Source: Methylobacillus methanolivorans
GTDB lineage: Bacteria; Pseudomonadota; Gammaproteobacteria; Burkholderiales; Methylophilaceae
Length of the DNA: 64,000 nucleotides
Direction of reading: 5' to 3'
Assembly (NCBI RefSeq): GCF_020531845.1
Contig: NZ_JAJAVF010000002.1
Coordinates: 1,521,407 to 1,585,406 of the forward strand
Part shown: positions 1 through 9,607 of the stretch, one piece after another
How the letters are laid out: every line of letters starts with the position of its first letter
Numbering within the stretch: the first letter of the stretch is position 1
Program-made: the position numbers and the translations under genes
Notes under the pieces: model-generated
What the model was told of the DNA's origin: nothing
Seen by the model: the letters and a program-made list of their open reading frames with translations, nothing else
Databases searched by the model: none

Positions 1-2
1 CC

Positions 3-326
3 AAGGGCCTGATAATTGATCAATGGCGACGCCAGGAGTTGGAACAACGCTATCTTGATGCCTTGGACCTCTACGATGGTCAATCCGCTGCCTCGCAAGA
101 ATTGCAGGCCATGGTGATCGAAACCCTGCTAGAAATTGACACCATGCTCAATCGCCTCAATCCCAAGGCTAGGCAAGCCTTCTTGCTCGCACAGATTGAT
201 GGGCTGACCTACCTGGAAATCGCCCAGCAACTTGCGGTTTCAGAACGCATGGTGAAGAAATACATGGCTACCGCCATGATGCATTGCCTGCTGTTGCGCC
301 GTGAACTCAACGATGCACAGGCATGA
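3..326 (+). CDS. FecI-type ECF sigma factor, C-terminal part (cut by window edge)
   Basis: This is the 3' end of an extracytoplasmic-function sigma factor; the reading frame is open from the first complete codon, so the gene begins before the window. The visible part holds sigma region 4: a run reading LNPKARQAFLLAQIDGLTY followed by the helix-turn-helix LEIAQQLAVSERMVKKYMA, typical of FecI-like factors that recognise promoters of TonB receptor genes. Its stop codon overlaps the start of the FecR-like gene (ATGA), and a TonB receptor with a signalling domain follows, so the three genes form a classic sigma/anti-sigma/receptor unit. Family assignment is firm; the inducing siderophore cannot be read from the sequence. 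Confidence 0.85.
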   Translation, partial: KGLIIDQWRRQELEQRYLDALDLYDGQSAASQELQAMVIETLLEIDTMLNRLNPKARQAFLLAQIDGLTYLEIAQQLAVSERMVKKYMATAMMHCLLLRRELNDAQA

Positions 327-1303
327 GTAAGGGTGACGAACTCACGGCATTGCAGCAAGCAGCGGAGTGGTTTGCTGTCTTGCGCGATGAACAGGCTGAG
401 GAAAACGATAAAATCGCTTGGCAAGCCTGGCTTAAGGCCAGCCCGCTGCATCAATCAGCGTGGGCAGAAGTTGAATCCATCCATACCCCATTCCAAGAAT
501 TGACCAGTATTGCCCATAAACCTGCCGCCCATCAGGCCCTGAGCCGCCCAACATCCCGGCGCCAGGCCTTGAAGTTACTAGGCTTTGGGAGCATAGCCTT
601 TGCCAGTGGCATGCTGCTGAAACGCTTCAGCCCCTGGCAGGACTGGATCACCACACTCACTGCACAAGCAGACATCCATCGCCCTGAGCCAGGTAAAACA
701 GGCATCGTCACACTGGCAGATGGCGGCAAGCTCTGGCTGAATGCCGGTAGCCTCGCCACGGTGGAATATGGCTACAGCTTGCGGCGCATTACCCTCGCTG
801 CCGGAGAAATCCTGGTGCAGTCAGGCCATGACACCACGTCCCCGGCGCGCCCGCTGGTGGTTGATACCCGACATGGGCGCATGACCGCCCTTGGCACCCG
901 CTTTACCGTGCAACAACAAGCTGAACATACCTTGCTTGCCGTCTATGAGGGCCAGGTCGCCATCAGCCCGAAACACGCTTCCCCGATTGTCATCAGCGCA
1001 GGCTGGCAAACACAGTTTGATGCCCACCGAGTTTCCCACCCTACCAAGGCATCAGCCGCGCGAGAAGCCTGGACACGCGGCATCCTGATCGCAGATAACC
1101 GCAGGCTGGATGACTTCATTCAGGAGCTTGGGCTGTATTATCCGGGCAAGCTGAGTGTGTCACCGGCCGTCGCACACTTGCGGCTCATGGGAGCATATCC
1201 ATTTAACGATGTACATCTCGTATTAGACGAAATCACCAACACCCTGCCTGTACAAATACAGGAGTCAGGCAAAGACTCTATTGTGTTGATGCCACGGCAT
1301 TAA
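323..1303 (+). CDS. FecR-family sigma regulator (membrane anti-sigma/activator)
   Basis: The protein has 326 residues. It should carry the signal from the TonB receptor in the outer membrane to the ECF sigma factor. Residues about 10-55 match the cytoplasmic DUF4880 sigma-binding domain (WFAVLRDEQ, then a Trp-rich helix). A single membrane segment sits near residues 82-100. The periplasmic FecR domain follows from about 115 and includes the characteristic TRHGRMTALGTRFTV stretch. The start codon overlaps the stop of the sigma factor, which indicates translational coupling. The receptor gene lies 67-103 bp downstream, depending on its start. Family assignment is secure; the exact signal is inferred. 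Confidence 0.88.
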   Translation: MSKGDELTALQQAAEWFAVLRDEQAEENDKIAWQAWLKASPLHQSAWAEVESIHTPFQELTSIAHKPAAHQALSRPTSRRQALKLLGFGSIAFASGMLLKRFSPWQDWITTLTAQADIHRPEPGKTGIVTLADGGKLWLNAGSLATVEYGYSLRRITLAAGEILVQSGHDTTSPARPLVVDTRHGRMTALGTRFTVQQQAEHTLLAVYEGQVAISPKHASPIVISAGWQTQFDAHRVSHPTKASAAREAWTRGILIADNRRLDDFIQELGLYYPGKLSVSPAVAHLRLMGAYPFNDVHLVLDEITNTLPVQIQESGKDSIVLMPRH

Positions 1304-1406
1304 GCTCAAGACATTCGCAGTATTTTTATGGCTTCCAGTTCCCTTTTTTGAGTTTGGTTCGGTTTAGGAAATGAAGCAGCCTCATTCCAACCACTCAGGG
1401 AACCAT

Positions 1407-3818
1407 ATGAACACCGATCTATTTTGCAAGCGTGCAATACGCCTGCGCCTCTGCGTAATCTCGCTCACAATCGCTCTAGGCAGCACATTCGACATCACCA
1501 CATTACAGGCTGCCGAGCCTGATAGTGCACTGCACGAGTACCACATTCCTGCCGGACCATTAAGTCAGGTGCTTAGCCAGTTTGCAGCAGGTGCAGGCAT
1601 TCTGCTCTCTGCCGATGCCTCTCTGGCCGATGGAAAAACCAGCGCAGGATTGAATGGACGCTATAGTGTTGAATCCGCTTTTGAAATCCTGCTGGCAGGT
1701 TCAGGCCTCAGCGTGCAACGACGAGATCACCAACGCTATACGATTGTGGCAAAAGAAAAAATCTCTGAAATATTGCCAGAACTCAAGGTCAGTGCTGGAG
1801 ACCAGAACATCAACCTTCTACCTGCACCATATGCCGGTGAACAGATTGCAAAAGGTGTACGGCTCGGCGTGTTGGGTAACACCTCCAACATGCGCGCACC
1901 ATTCAGTACAACCAGTTATACATCCGCCGCAATCCAGAACCAACAAGCAAGAACCATTGCAGAATCCATCAATCGCGACCCATCCGTGCGCTATACAGTC
2001 GCTCCTGGTGGCAATGTGGACAATCTATACATACGCGGCTTTCCAATCTGGGAGGGAAACTCAGGAGAAATCGCCTTTGATGGTATTTATGGTATTGCGC
2101 CCAATTACCGTGTCAGGACAGAGTATGTGGAACGCATTGAGGTCATTAAGGGGCCGGGGGCATTATTATTTGGCATCTCGCCCAATGGTTCGGTTGGCGG
2201 CGTCATTAATATTGCCCCTAAGCGAGCTAATAAAGATGTCACCACCCTCACCACATCCCTGATCAGCAATAACCAAGCAGGCGCTCACTTGGATGTTGGC
2301 AGGCGCTTCGGCACAGATAGTCAGTTTGGTATCCGTTTCAATGGGAGCTACTACAATGGTGATACTGCTATCGATAAACAATCTACGGAAGGGCATACGG
2401 GTGCATTGGCATTAGATTATGAAGGAGAGCGCTTCCGGTCCACGCTGGATATCATCCTGCAGAAAGAACATATTAATGCGCCCACCCGCCCACTGATGCC
2501 TTCCGGCATTAGCCGGATGCCCGGCGCACCAGATGGCAAACGTAATGTCACCCAGCCCTGGGAATGGTCAGATAACAAAGAGCAAGCCATCCTGTTACGC
2601 ACGGAATATGATTTCAATGAGCACTTATCATTATTTGCCAATGCGGGTACGTCCTCAGCCGACGTCTCCCGTGTGTACGACTCGGCTCCTCGATTAGTGA
2701 GTGAGCAAGGCACTACACAGATCACACCGACCTACGGCGTGTTTGAGGTCGCCCGCAAGACCTATGATGCTGGCCTGCGCAGCAAATTCCGCACTGGCTC
2801 AATACAGCACTCTGTCACATTCCAAACCAGTGTTTATCGCGACCAACTAGATAGGGCCCTGCTTGCCGGCACCGCAGTGACCTCGAATATTTACGATACG
2901 ATGGACTACGCAAAACAGTATCTTGCCAAGCCTAGCAATATTCCGCGCATATACAACAACCAGAACACCAGCTTTGCATTGGTCGACACCATGTCCATGT
3001 TGGACGACAGGCTACATATCTCACTGGGGCTTCGTCACCAGCGCATCAAAACGACCAATCACAATGTGCTTAGTGCCAGTAACAACAATAATTATGACCG
3101 CAGTGTCTCAACCCCTGCTATTGGTATCGTTGTACAACCGATCAAGCATTTATCGCTGTATGCCAACTATATCGAGGGGCTGAGCAAGGGAGACATTGCT
3201 CCTCCTGCTGCCGTTAACTATGGTGAAGTTCTGGCACCATACAAGAGCAAACAATATGAAACAGGCATCAAGTATGATGCAGGCCACTTCATGACTACCG
3301 TGGCCGTGTTCCAGATCGAGAAACCCAGCGGAGGACTGGACAATGGTGTATTTTCCGCTAATGGTGAACAGCGCAATCGCGGCGTTGAGCTATATGGTTA
3401 CGGCACTCTATTACCCAGCCTGAGGGCAATGGGTGGCATCACCTTGATAGACAGTGAAATCACCAGCGCAGCAACATCTAGCTTGATAGGCAATCGACCA
3501 ATCGGCACCAGCAAGCAACAGGCAAACTTGGGATTGGAATGGGACTCTGCCTTCATTCCGGACATGACATTAACCGCCGATCTTGTCTATACCGGCAGCC
3601 AATATGTCAACCAGGCCAACACACTGCACATCCCCTCCTGGACGCGCATTGACGTTGGAGCACGCTACCAAACCAGCATTGCTGGCCGCCATACTACCTT
3701 GCGAGCCACCATCCAGAATCTCACAGACCGCGCATATTGGTCCGGCATTACCTCTTGGGGTGCAGTTTCTCCCGCGATTCCACGCACTTTTGTATTATCT
3801 GCATCCTTCGATTTCTAA
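1407..3818 (+). CDS. TonB-dependent siderophore receptor with N-terminal signalling (STN) domain
   Basis: This is an outer-membrane receptor of the FecA/FpvA type that imports a ferric siderophore with TonB energy and also signals to FecR. After the signal peptide, which ends near LQAAEP, there is an STN domain (YHIPAGPLSQVLSQFA), a plug with RVEYVERIEVIKGPGALLFG-like sequence and a long beta-barrel ending in phenylalanine (ASFDF), as outer-membrane barrels do. I prefer the ATG at 1407, which has AGGGAA at a suitable distance; an in-frame ATG at 1371 would add 12 residues but its AGGAA directly abuts the codon. Length is about 803 residues, normal for the family. The ligand is unknown. Confidence 0.9.
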   Translation: MNTDLFCKRAIRLRLCVISLTIALGSTFDITTLQAAEPDSALHEYHIPAGPLSQVLSQFAAGAGILLSADASLADGKTSAGLNGRYSVESAFEILLAGSGLSVQRRDHQRYTIVAKEKISEILPELKVSAGDQNINLLPAPYAGEQIAKGVRLGVLGNTSNMRAPFSTTSYTSAAIQNQQARTIAESINRDPSVRYTVAPGGNVDNLYIRGFPIWEGNSGEIAFDGIYGIAPNYRVRTEYVERIEVIKGPGALLFGISPNGSVGGVINIAPKRANKDVTTLTTSLISNNQAGAHLDVGRRFGTDSQFGIRFNGSYYNGDTAIDKQSTEGHTGALALDYEGERFRSTLDIILQKEHINAPTRPLMPSGISRMPGAPDGKRNVTQPWEWSDNKEQAILLRTEYDFNEHLSLFANAGTSSADVSRVYDSAPRLVSEQGTTQITPTYGVFEVARKTYDAGLRSKFRTGSIQHSVTFQTSVYRDQLDRALLAGTAVTSNIYDTMDYAKQYLAKPSNIPRIYNNQNTSFALVDTMSMLDDRLHISLGLRHQRIKTTNHNVLSASNNNNYDRSVSTPAIGIVVQPIKHLSLYANYIEGLSKGDIAPPAAVNYGEVLAPYKSKQYETGIKYDAGHFMTTVAVFQIEKPSGGLDNGVFSANGEQRNRGVELYGYGTLLPSLRAMGGITLIDSEITSAATSSLIGNRPIGTSKQQANLGLEWDSAFIPDMTLTADLVYTGSQYVNQANTLHIPSWTRIDVGARYQTSIAGRHTTLRATIQNLTDRAYWSGITSWGAVSPAIPRTFVLSASFDF

Positions 3819-3832
3819 CAACCTCTGAAGCT

Positions 3833-3863
3833 GGCAGCAGTCAATCACACTGCTGCCTTTATT
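3833..3863 (+). terminator. Rho-independent terminator after the TonB receptor gene
   Basis: The arms GGCAGCAG (3833-3840) and CTGCTGCC (3850-3857) form a perfect 8-bp stem followed by TTTATT. It lies between the receptor gene and the convergent DUF4153 gene, whose last bases overlap it. Confidence 0.65.
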
Positions 3864-5601
3864 GCTCCTCCACCTGGTATTTCATATCCCCTACCCATAG
3901 ATCACGCCAGGTATTGGGCTTGGCAGAGAAATCGAGGGTGTCTAGTTCGCGTCGTATATTGTCGGCGCTTAACGCATCCATATGCTTGCCTGTCAGCCGG
4001 CCGACCACTTTCCATACACCCTGCACTTTGGAAAAGATACAGCTGCTATACCCGCTCAGCAGCACCAACTCCTGCTCGCCATCGTCATTCAGGTCTAGCA
4101 TTAACACCGGGCAGGGCTTGTTAGCGCTGCAATTGATATAAAGCTTCCCTGAATTGCGCTGCTCAAGGACGAAATCCAGAAACACCGGATCAAGCTCGGT
4201 AGCGTGGGGATAAAGCTTTAATTGTTCTTGCAATTGCTTATGTGTCAACGGCTCAGGCCCTTGGGGCTTGAACGTGCGATGCGTGACTTTCAGCGCATCA
4301 GCGGCTTTCTGCCTGATCAAGGCAGCATGCTCATGGGTAGTATTGTGGCTCAAGTCTTGGAGCACTTGATTGCCGTATCGCCTGCCTTCCAGCCGTAAAT
4401 ACTCGAAATCAAAATCACTGACTGGTGTACGACCATCGAGCAAGCGGGAAACCTGGCTATGAACTGCCAACCTTACAGGGTCAAGAATTGGCGTCAGGCT
4501 GAATATCAGCAGTGCCACCGTGAACAATGCCGCCACAACATTCACTCGCCTTGCATTGAGCATCCAGACGGCATGCCTTCGCATCACGACGAGGGCGTAT
4601 CCGAATGCGTAAATGGCCATGACCACAATCGCTAAAGCCGCCCAGACCCTATCTATCGTCCAGCCATATTGGATTATCCGCAATCCAAGAGAGTAAGCGC
4701 ATAAAAGGATATATACCGGCATTGTCAGCAAACTCAGGCCAATGAAGCGCCGCAGCCAACCAGGAAACCGTTGCTCACGCGAAGCATCTTGCCATGCAGC
4801 ATTGAACAGAAATATCATCCACAACAACAAGCACAACATGAGACTAGTGGCATAACCTGTCTGCCACAACAGAGCCAGGCCCTGGAAAGGCAATGCCAGC
4901 AGGAACAAGAGCATGATGAAACTGACCACTGGCAACAACCAGCCCAATATATCCAGGCTTGCCCGGTAAATACCGACCAATGCTTCCTCCTTGGCAGCAT
5001 ACAACGAGAGTCCTATGCCAAACGTGATGGCGGTAACTGGATAAGCAAATATCCTGCTACTAATCAACTCCATGAGAAAATTGACATGAAGCACCTTGAA
5101 CAAGCCCGCCAGCAAGAACAATAACGCCCAGAACAGGGCGGTAAAAACGCCAGCCAATACCAATTTGACCCAGTTGCGCCAAGCAGCAGAAAACAGGAAC
5201 GAATAATCACTGAACCAACTGCCCTTGTTTAACCTATGCTCGGCAAACGGCAGCAAGACAAACCAGGTGGATAAGGTAATAAAAGTCAGGATAAGCCCAG
5301 GCTGCCAAGCCGAATGAGGAGGCATATTGCCGCCCCAGGCATGGTGTCCGCTATATGAGGCAGCACCCGCCATCAGTAGAGAATAGGCCGCCGCCATTAC
5401 CCATAGCTGCCGCTGTTGGCGATATGCAGAAAGCACCATGAAGCTCAACGGTAGTGTAATGATCAAGGTATATATGGGCCAGATGCAACTGAAATATTGC
5501 TCAGGGAGTGTCAGCTTGAGTATCCACTCATGCAACAGCCACAGGCCACACCCTTGAAGGGTTGCCCAAGCAATCATCCAGCTACGTTCCTGTCTATTCA
5601 T
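3859..5601 (-). CDS. DUF4153 family polytopic membrane protein
   Basis: The product has 580 residues. About the first 360 form a dozen hydrophobic segments, and the last 200 form a soluble domain carrying an acidic DLNDDGEQELVLL motif that resembles a repeat found in surface or calcium-binding proteins. The membrane part matches DUF4153, a family of inner-membrane proteins without a proven function. The ATG at 5601 is preceded by a purine-rich GAGAGA. It is convergent with the TonB receptor and divergent from panD, so it is transcribed alone. I can place it in the family but not assign a role. Confidence 0.7.
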   Translation of the reverse strand: MNRQERSWMIAWATLQGCGLWLLHEWILKLTLPEQYFSCIWPIYTLIITLPLSFMVLSAYRQQRQLWVMAAAYSLLMAGAASYSGHHAWGGNMPPHSAWQPGLILTFITLSTWFVLLPFAEHRLNKGSWFSDYSFLFSAAWRNWVKLVLAGVFTALFWALLFLLAGLFKVLHVNFLMELISSRIFAYPVTAITFGIGLSLYAAKEEALVGIYRASLDILGWLLPVVSFIMLLFLLALPFQGLALLWQTGYATSLMLCLLLWMIFLFNAAWQDASREQRFPGWLRRFIGLSLLTMPVYILLCAYSLGLRIIQYGWTIDRVWAALAIVVMAIYAFGYALVVMRRHAVWMLNARRVNVVAALFTVALLIFSLTPILDPVRLAVHSQVSRLLDGRTPVSDFDFEYLRLEGRRYGNQVLQDLSHNTTHEHAALIRQKAADALKVTHRTFKPQGPEPLTHKQLQEQLKLYPHATELDPVFLDFVLEQRNSGKLYINCSANKPCPVLMLDLNDDGEQELVLLSGYSSCIFSKVQGVWKVVGRLTGKHMDALSADNIRRELDTLDFSAKPNTWRDLWVGDMKYQVEEQ

Positions 5602-5656
5602 GACCTTATCTCTCCCTCAGCAATAAATCTTCATTTATTCAGCGTGTTGTTTCCAC

Positions 5657-5662
5657 TATAAT
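5657..5662 (+). promoter_or_regulatory. Candidate -10 box for the panD operon
   Basis: A perfect TATAAT lies 31 bp before the panD start codon. The sequence 17 bp upstream (TTTATT) is a poor -35 match, so only the -10 element is convincing. Confidence 0.4.
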
Positions 5663-5693
5663 AGCGGGTCTCGTTTTTTTACACTGGCAGGCC

Positions 5694-6074
5694 ATGCAAA
5701 GAACCATGCTCCAATCCAAGCTGCACCGGGTACGCACGACGCACTCGGAGCTGGACTATGAGGGCTCCTGTGCCATTGATGAAGCACTGCTTGACGCAGC
5801 CGACATCAAGGAATATCAACAGATCGACATCTACAATGTCAATAACGGCGAACGCTTCACAACGTATGCCATCCGTGCGGAACGCAACTCCGGCGTCATT
5901 TCCGTCAACGGTGCTGCTGCACGCAAAGCCAGCCCTGGCGATTTACTGATCATCGCTAGCTATGCCGTATATTCCGAAGCCGAGCTCGCCACTTTCAAAC
6001 CCAAGCTGGTCTATGTTGATGCGCAAAACCGCATCAAGGATCAACGCCAGCATATCCCTGTACAAGCTGCCTAA
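5694..6074 (+). CDS. panD: Aspartate 1-decarboxylase (beta-alanine for pantothenate/CoA)
   Basis: The protein has 126 residues, the usual length. It converts aspartate to beta-alanine for pantothenate synthesis in the cytoplasm. The proenzyme cleaves itself between Gly24 and Ser25 (YEGSC), and Ser25 becomes the catalytic pyruvoyl group; both residues are present. The conserved [17 protein letters not shown] and [16 protein letters not shown] stretches are also visible. It heads a run with rsfS, rlmH and phrB on the same strand, with a one-base overlap between panD and rsfS. Other pantothenate genes are not in the window. Confidence 0.97.
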   Translation: MQRTMLQSKLHRVRTTHSELDYEGSCAIDEALLDAADIKEYQQIDIYNVNNGERFTTYAIRAERNSGVISVNGAAARKASPGDLLIIASYAVYSEAELATFKPKLVYVDAQNRIKDQRQHIPVQAA

Positions 6075-6433
6075 TGCTAGATTTAGAACAAATGAAGCTG
6101 GCCGTCGTCGACGCGCTGGAAGATATCAAAGCCTTTGATATTACCGTCATGGACGTGCGCAAGCTTACCTCCATGACCAATTACATGATCGTCGCCAGTG
6201 CTAACTCCACTCGCCAAGCCAAGGCAGTTGCCGACAATGTCCGCGAAAAGCTCAAGGAAAAAGGTGCCAACATTCAGGGCACTGAAGGCGAGAAGGAAGG
6301 CGAATGGGTGCTGGTTGACCTGGGCGATATCGTCGTGCATGTCATGGTGCCCGCTACCCGCGCCTACTACAACCTGGAACAACTCTGGGGCGAAGCTGAA
6401 AGCCGTCGCGGCCATATCAAAGCCGTAGAGTAA
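6074..6433 (+). CDS. rsfS: Ribosome silencing factor RsfS
   Basis: The protein has 119 residues and belongs to the RsfS/Iojap family. It binds ribosomal protein uL14 and blocks joining of the 30S and 50S subunits when nutrients are short. Typical motifs are DITVMDVRKLTSMTNYMIVA near the N-terminus and EGEWVLVDLGDIVVHVM in the second half. The ATG overlaps the final base of the panD stop codon. The neighbour rlmH also acts on the ribosome, and the rsfS-rlmH pairing is common in proteobacteria. Confident assignment. Confidence 0.96.
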   Translation: MLDLEQMKLAVVDALEDIKAFDITVMDVRKLTSMTNYMIVASANSTRQAKAVADNVREKLKEKGANIQGTEGEKEGEWVLVDLGDIVVHVMVPATRAYYNLEQLWGEAESRRGHIKAVE

Positions 6434-6444
6434 CCGACACTCCC

Positions 6445-6912
6445 TTGAAGCTGCGGATCATTTCTGTCGGACATAAAATGCCGGACTGGGTGCAATCCGC
6501 ATGCAACGAATACACCAAGCGCATGCCACGCGAAATGAACGTGGACATTGTCGAGATCAAGCCAGACAAACGCGCCTCCGGCAAAAATGCAGAAGTCGTG
6601 CAGGAAGCAGAAGCCAAGCGTATCCTCGAAGCTGCCGGTCGAGACTACCTCGTGGCGTTGGATGAGCGAGGTCAAGAAGTCACGACACTGCAATTAGCTG
6701 ACAAGATGCGTGGATGGATGGAAAGCGGGCGCGATGTCAGCCTGGTGATTGGCGGTGCCGATGGCCTGCACGACAGCTTGAAGCGCCAGGCAAATTGGCT
6801 GTGGAGCCTGTCAAAACTCACCATGCCACACGGCATGGTGCGTGTGATGTTGAGCGAACAACTTTATCGCGGATTAAGTGTCATCAACAATCATCCTTAT
6901 CATCGCGAATAA
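6445..6912 (+). CDS. rlmH: 23S rRNA pseudouridine-1915 N3-methyltransferase RlmH
   Basis: The protein has 155 residues, exactly the family length. It is a SPOUT methyltransferase that methylates pseudouridine 1915 in helix 69 of 23S rRNA on assembled 70S ribosomes. The start codon is TTG: the protein begins MKLRIISVGHKMPDWV as in other members, and no ATG in this frame fits. The SAM-binding knot is seen at LVIGGADGL, and the C-terminus ends in the characteristic NNHPYHRE. It lies 11 bp after rsfS in the same operon. Confidence 0.96.
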   Translation: MKLRIISVGHKMPDWVQSACNEYTKRMPREMNVDIVEIKPDKRASGKNAEVVQEAEAKRILEAAGRDYLVALDERGQEVTTLQLADKMRGWMESGRDVSLVIGGADGLHDSLKRQANWLWSLSKLTMPHGMVRVMLSEQLYRGLSVINNHPYHRE

Positions 6913-6930
6913 GCTTTCGCGCCCCAACTC

Positions 6931-8367
6931 ATGAACAAATCACTCGTCTGGTTCCGCCGCGACTTACGAGATTACGACCACGCCGCGCTCTATCACGCAC
7001 TGAAAAACTCAGCACAAGTCATCTGTGCCTTCGTTTTCGACACCGATATCCTGACACAACTCACCAACAAGCAGGATAGACGCGTAGAGTTCATCTGGGA
7101 AAGCGTGCAAGAGCTAAAAACTGCGCTGCAACAACAGGGTAGCGACCTGCTCGTGCTTCATGGCAAAGCGGTAGAGGAAATCCCCAAGCTTGCCGCACGT
7201 TTGGCAGTCGATGCCGTTTACTGCAACCATGATTACGAACCCGAGACCATGGTCCGGGACCAGACCGTTTCACAATCACTGACCAAGGCGGGCATTAGCT
7301 TTCACTCATTCAAGGACCAGGTCTTGTTTGAGAAGGATGAAATCCTCACCAAATCTGGCACCTCTTTCAGCGTATTCACGCCTTACAAAAATGCCTGCCT
7401 GAAAACCATTAATGACTTTTATCTCAAAGCCTATCCCGTTGACCGCTATCGTCACCACTTGGCTAATGTGACACCACAATCCATGCCTTCTCTTGAGTCT
7501 CTGGGTTTTGAGCGCACAAATCTGAAACAGCTCAAGCTTCCTACTGGCATGTCAGGCGGCAGTGCATTATTTGAAGATTTCCACAACCGCATGTCACGTT
7601 ACCGCGATGCGCGCGATTTTCCTGCCGTCAAAGGCCCTTCCTATCTGTCCGTTCACCTGCGCTTTGGCACCGTATCCATCCGCCACCTGGCACGTACAGC
7701 ATGGCAACAGGGAGGCTCGGGGGCTGAAACCTGGCTCAACGAACTGCTGTGGCGGGATTTTTATTTCCAGATACTGCATCACCACCCCCAAGTGGCACAC
7801 GGGAAAAGCTTCAAGCCTGAATTCGACGCTATTCCCTTCCCCAACGATAAGCGCTTGTTTGAGGCATGGTGCACAGGCAAGACTGGCTACCCCCTGGTAG
7901 ATGCCGCCATGCGCCAGCTCAACCAGACAGGTTATATGCACAACCGCCTGCGCATGGTGGCTGCGAGCTTCTTGGTCAAAGATCTGTTGATCGATTGGCG
8001 CTGGGGAGAGCACTATTTTGCGGAACACCTGATCGACTTTGACCTGGCCGCCAACAATGGCGGCTGGCAATGGGCAGCTTCCACGGGCTGTGATGCACAA
8101 CCCTGGTTCCGTATTTTCAATCCGATAACGCAATCAGAAAAATTCGATGCCGATGGCAAGTTCATCCGCAAATACGTACCTGAGCTGCAAGGATGCACTA
8201 GCAAGGAAATCCATGCCCCGTGGCTGATGCCACCTTTACGCCAGCAGGAACTGGGGCTGGTAATTGGCAAGGATTACCCTATGCCCGTCGTGGATCACGC
8301 GATGCGACGTGAACAAGCACTCGCACTCTATAAACAAGCCAGCCACCAAGCCTCTACCGCAACATAA
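6931..8367 (+). CDS. phrB: Deoxyribodipyrimidine photolyase (CPD class I)
   Basis: The protein has 478 residues. It repairs cyclobutane pyrimidine dimers with blue light, using FADH- and an antenna cofactor. The N-terminal Rossmann-like antenna domain begins LVWFRRDLRDYDH. The C-terminal helical FAD domain shows WLNELLWRDFYFQIL, TGYPLVDAAMRQLNQTGYMH and the NNGGWQWAASTGCDAQPWF block that binds FAD and DNA. The start at ATG 6931 lies 18 bp after rlmH, so it may be read with the panD operon. The length and motif order match bacterial class I enzymes rather than cryptochrome-DASH. Confidence 0.94.
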   Translation: MNKSLVWFRRDLRDYDHAALYHALKNSAQVICAFVFDTDILTQLTNKQDRRVEFIWESVQELKTALQQQGSDLLVLHGKAVEEIPKLAARLAVDAVYCNHDYEPETMVRDQTVSQSLTKAGISFHSFKDQVLFEKDEILTKSGTSFSVFTPYKNACLKTINDFYLKAYPVDRYRHHLANVTPQSMPSLESLGFERTNLKQLKLPTGMSGGSALFEDFHNRMSRYRDARDFPAVKGPSYLSVHLRFGTVSIRHLARTAWQQGGSGAETWLNELLWRDFYFQILHHHPQVAHGKSFKPEFDAIPFPNDKRLFEAWCTGKTGYPLVDAAMRQLNQTGYMHNRLRMVAASFLVKDLLIDWRWGEHYFAEHLIDFDLAANNGGWQWAASTGCDAQPWFRIFNPITQSEKFDADGKFIRKYVPELQGCTSKEIHAPWLMPPLRQQELGLVIGKDYPMPVVDHAMRREQALALYKQASHQASTAT

Positions 8368-8400
8368 TCCCGTTGCCAGTTACAAAAACTGGCCCGATAT

Positions 8401-9396
8401 CTATGCAGTCGGATCAGTGAATGAGTGATACTCCTGCAAGCGCTCAACCTCTTCCTTCGCCCCGAGAATCACGGCCACACGCTGATGCAGGCTACCGGGC
8501 TCCACCTCCAGGATATTCCGGTGCCCAGTACTGGCAAGACCACCTGCCTGCTCCACCAGCCAGCCCATGGGGTTAGCTTCGTACAACAACCTCAAGCGCC
8601 CACCCCGCCCCACGCTGCGACTATCGAGCGGATAAAGAAATACGCCACCACGCACCAATAAGCGATGCACTTCTGCCACCATGGTTGCCACCCAACGCAT
8701 GTTGAAATCCTTGCCACGTGGCCCACTTTTCCCAGCAATGCATTCCTCGATATACCGCTGTACCGGCGGCTGCCAGAAGCGTTGATTAGACATATTGACG
8801 GCAAACTCCTGGGTGCTGGCGGGAATGGTCAACGCGGGATGGGTCAGATAAAACTCGCCTTGCTCAGGATCAAGGGTAAATCCATATACGCCATGCCCAA
8901 GGGTCAGCACCAGCATGGTCGATGTGCCATATAAAGCATACCCAGCCGCCAGCTGCCGGTTACCAGGCTGTAAAAATGCAGCCTCATCAATGTGGCCCGC
9001 TGGCGCCTCCAGAATGGAAAAAATGCTGCCCACGGAAAGGTTCAGGTTGATATTCGATGATCCATCAAGCGGATCAAACACCAATAAGTAGGGTGCCTGC
9101 TTACCAGAAAATATCTGGGCATGCTCCAGCTCCTCTGATGCCAGCGCAGCGATGTGTGGGCTTTGGGCAGCCATCTTCACAAAAATATCGTTGCTGATGA
9201 GGTCCAGTGTTTTCTGCTGCTCCCCTTGCACATTCTGCTGATCAGCCTCACCCATATTGCCGCGCAACGCACCATGACCAATCTCATGCGCCACAGCCTT
9301 GCATGCCAGTGCAAGCGTTGCCACCGCCTCAGTCAGGCTTGGAGCAAGCTGATATTGCGTGGCCTGCCCTGCCAGGAAATCCGATAAATTCAACAT
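8401..9396 (-). CDS. fbp: Fructose-1,6-bisphosphatase class 1
   Basis: It hydrolyses fructose 1,6-bisphosphate to fructose 6-phosphate and is used in gluconeogenesis and, in ribulose-monophosphate methylotrophs, in regenerating sugar phosphates. The metal-binding signature FDPLDGSSNINLN is present, as are the FYLTHP and GGVFLYP regions. I place the start at ATG 9396 (MLNLSDFLAGQ), which has an AGGAAG upstream and gives 331 residues, the normal length; an in-frame upstream ATG at 9453 would add 19 non-conserved residues. It is divergent from mlaA, and a 10-bp inverted repeat lies between them. Confidence 0.95.
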   Translation of the reverse strand: MLNLSDFLAGQATQYQLAPSLTEAVATLALACKAVAHEIGHGALRGNMGEADQQNVQGEQQKTLDLISNDIFVKMAAQSPHIAALASEELEHAQIFSGKQAPYLLVFDPLDGSSNINLNLSVGSIFSILEAPAGHIDEAAFLQPGNRQLAAGYALYGTSTMLVLTLGHGVYGFTLDPEQGEFYLTHPALTIPASTQEFAVNMSNQRFWQPPVQRYIEECIAGKSGPRGKDFNMRWVATMVAEVHRLLVRGGVFLYPLDSRSVGRGGRLRLLYEANPMGWLVEQAGGLASTGHRNILEVEPGSLHQRVAVILGAKEEVERLQEYHSFTDPTA

Positions 9397-9505
9397 CGTC
9401 AGTGCTTCCTCTCTACATGCTCGCGGCATATCGCAAGCCATTGGTTGTACCACACACCTCTGTGCATCAGGTGTTTCATTTTTACAACTCGCTGCCGTTA
9501 AGGAG

Positions 9506-9539
9506 TTTTAGTTGTATTAAATTCGATAGACAACTAAAA
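9506..9539. promoter_or_regulatory. 10-bp perfect inverted repeat between fbp and mlaA
   Basis: TTTTAGTTGT (9506-9515) and ACAACTAAAA (9530-9539) are perfect inverted copies separated by 14 bp. The repeat lies between the divergent fbp and mlaA genes, where an operator for either or both would be expected. No regulator could be named. Confidence 0.35.
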
Positions 9540-9607
9540 ACCGCTCGGTTAAAGTGGGTTCCGTTTGTGTCAAATTAGAGACACTCAATAATAATTAGGA
9601 CAGATGT

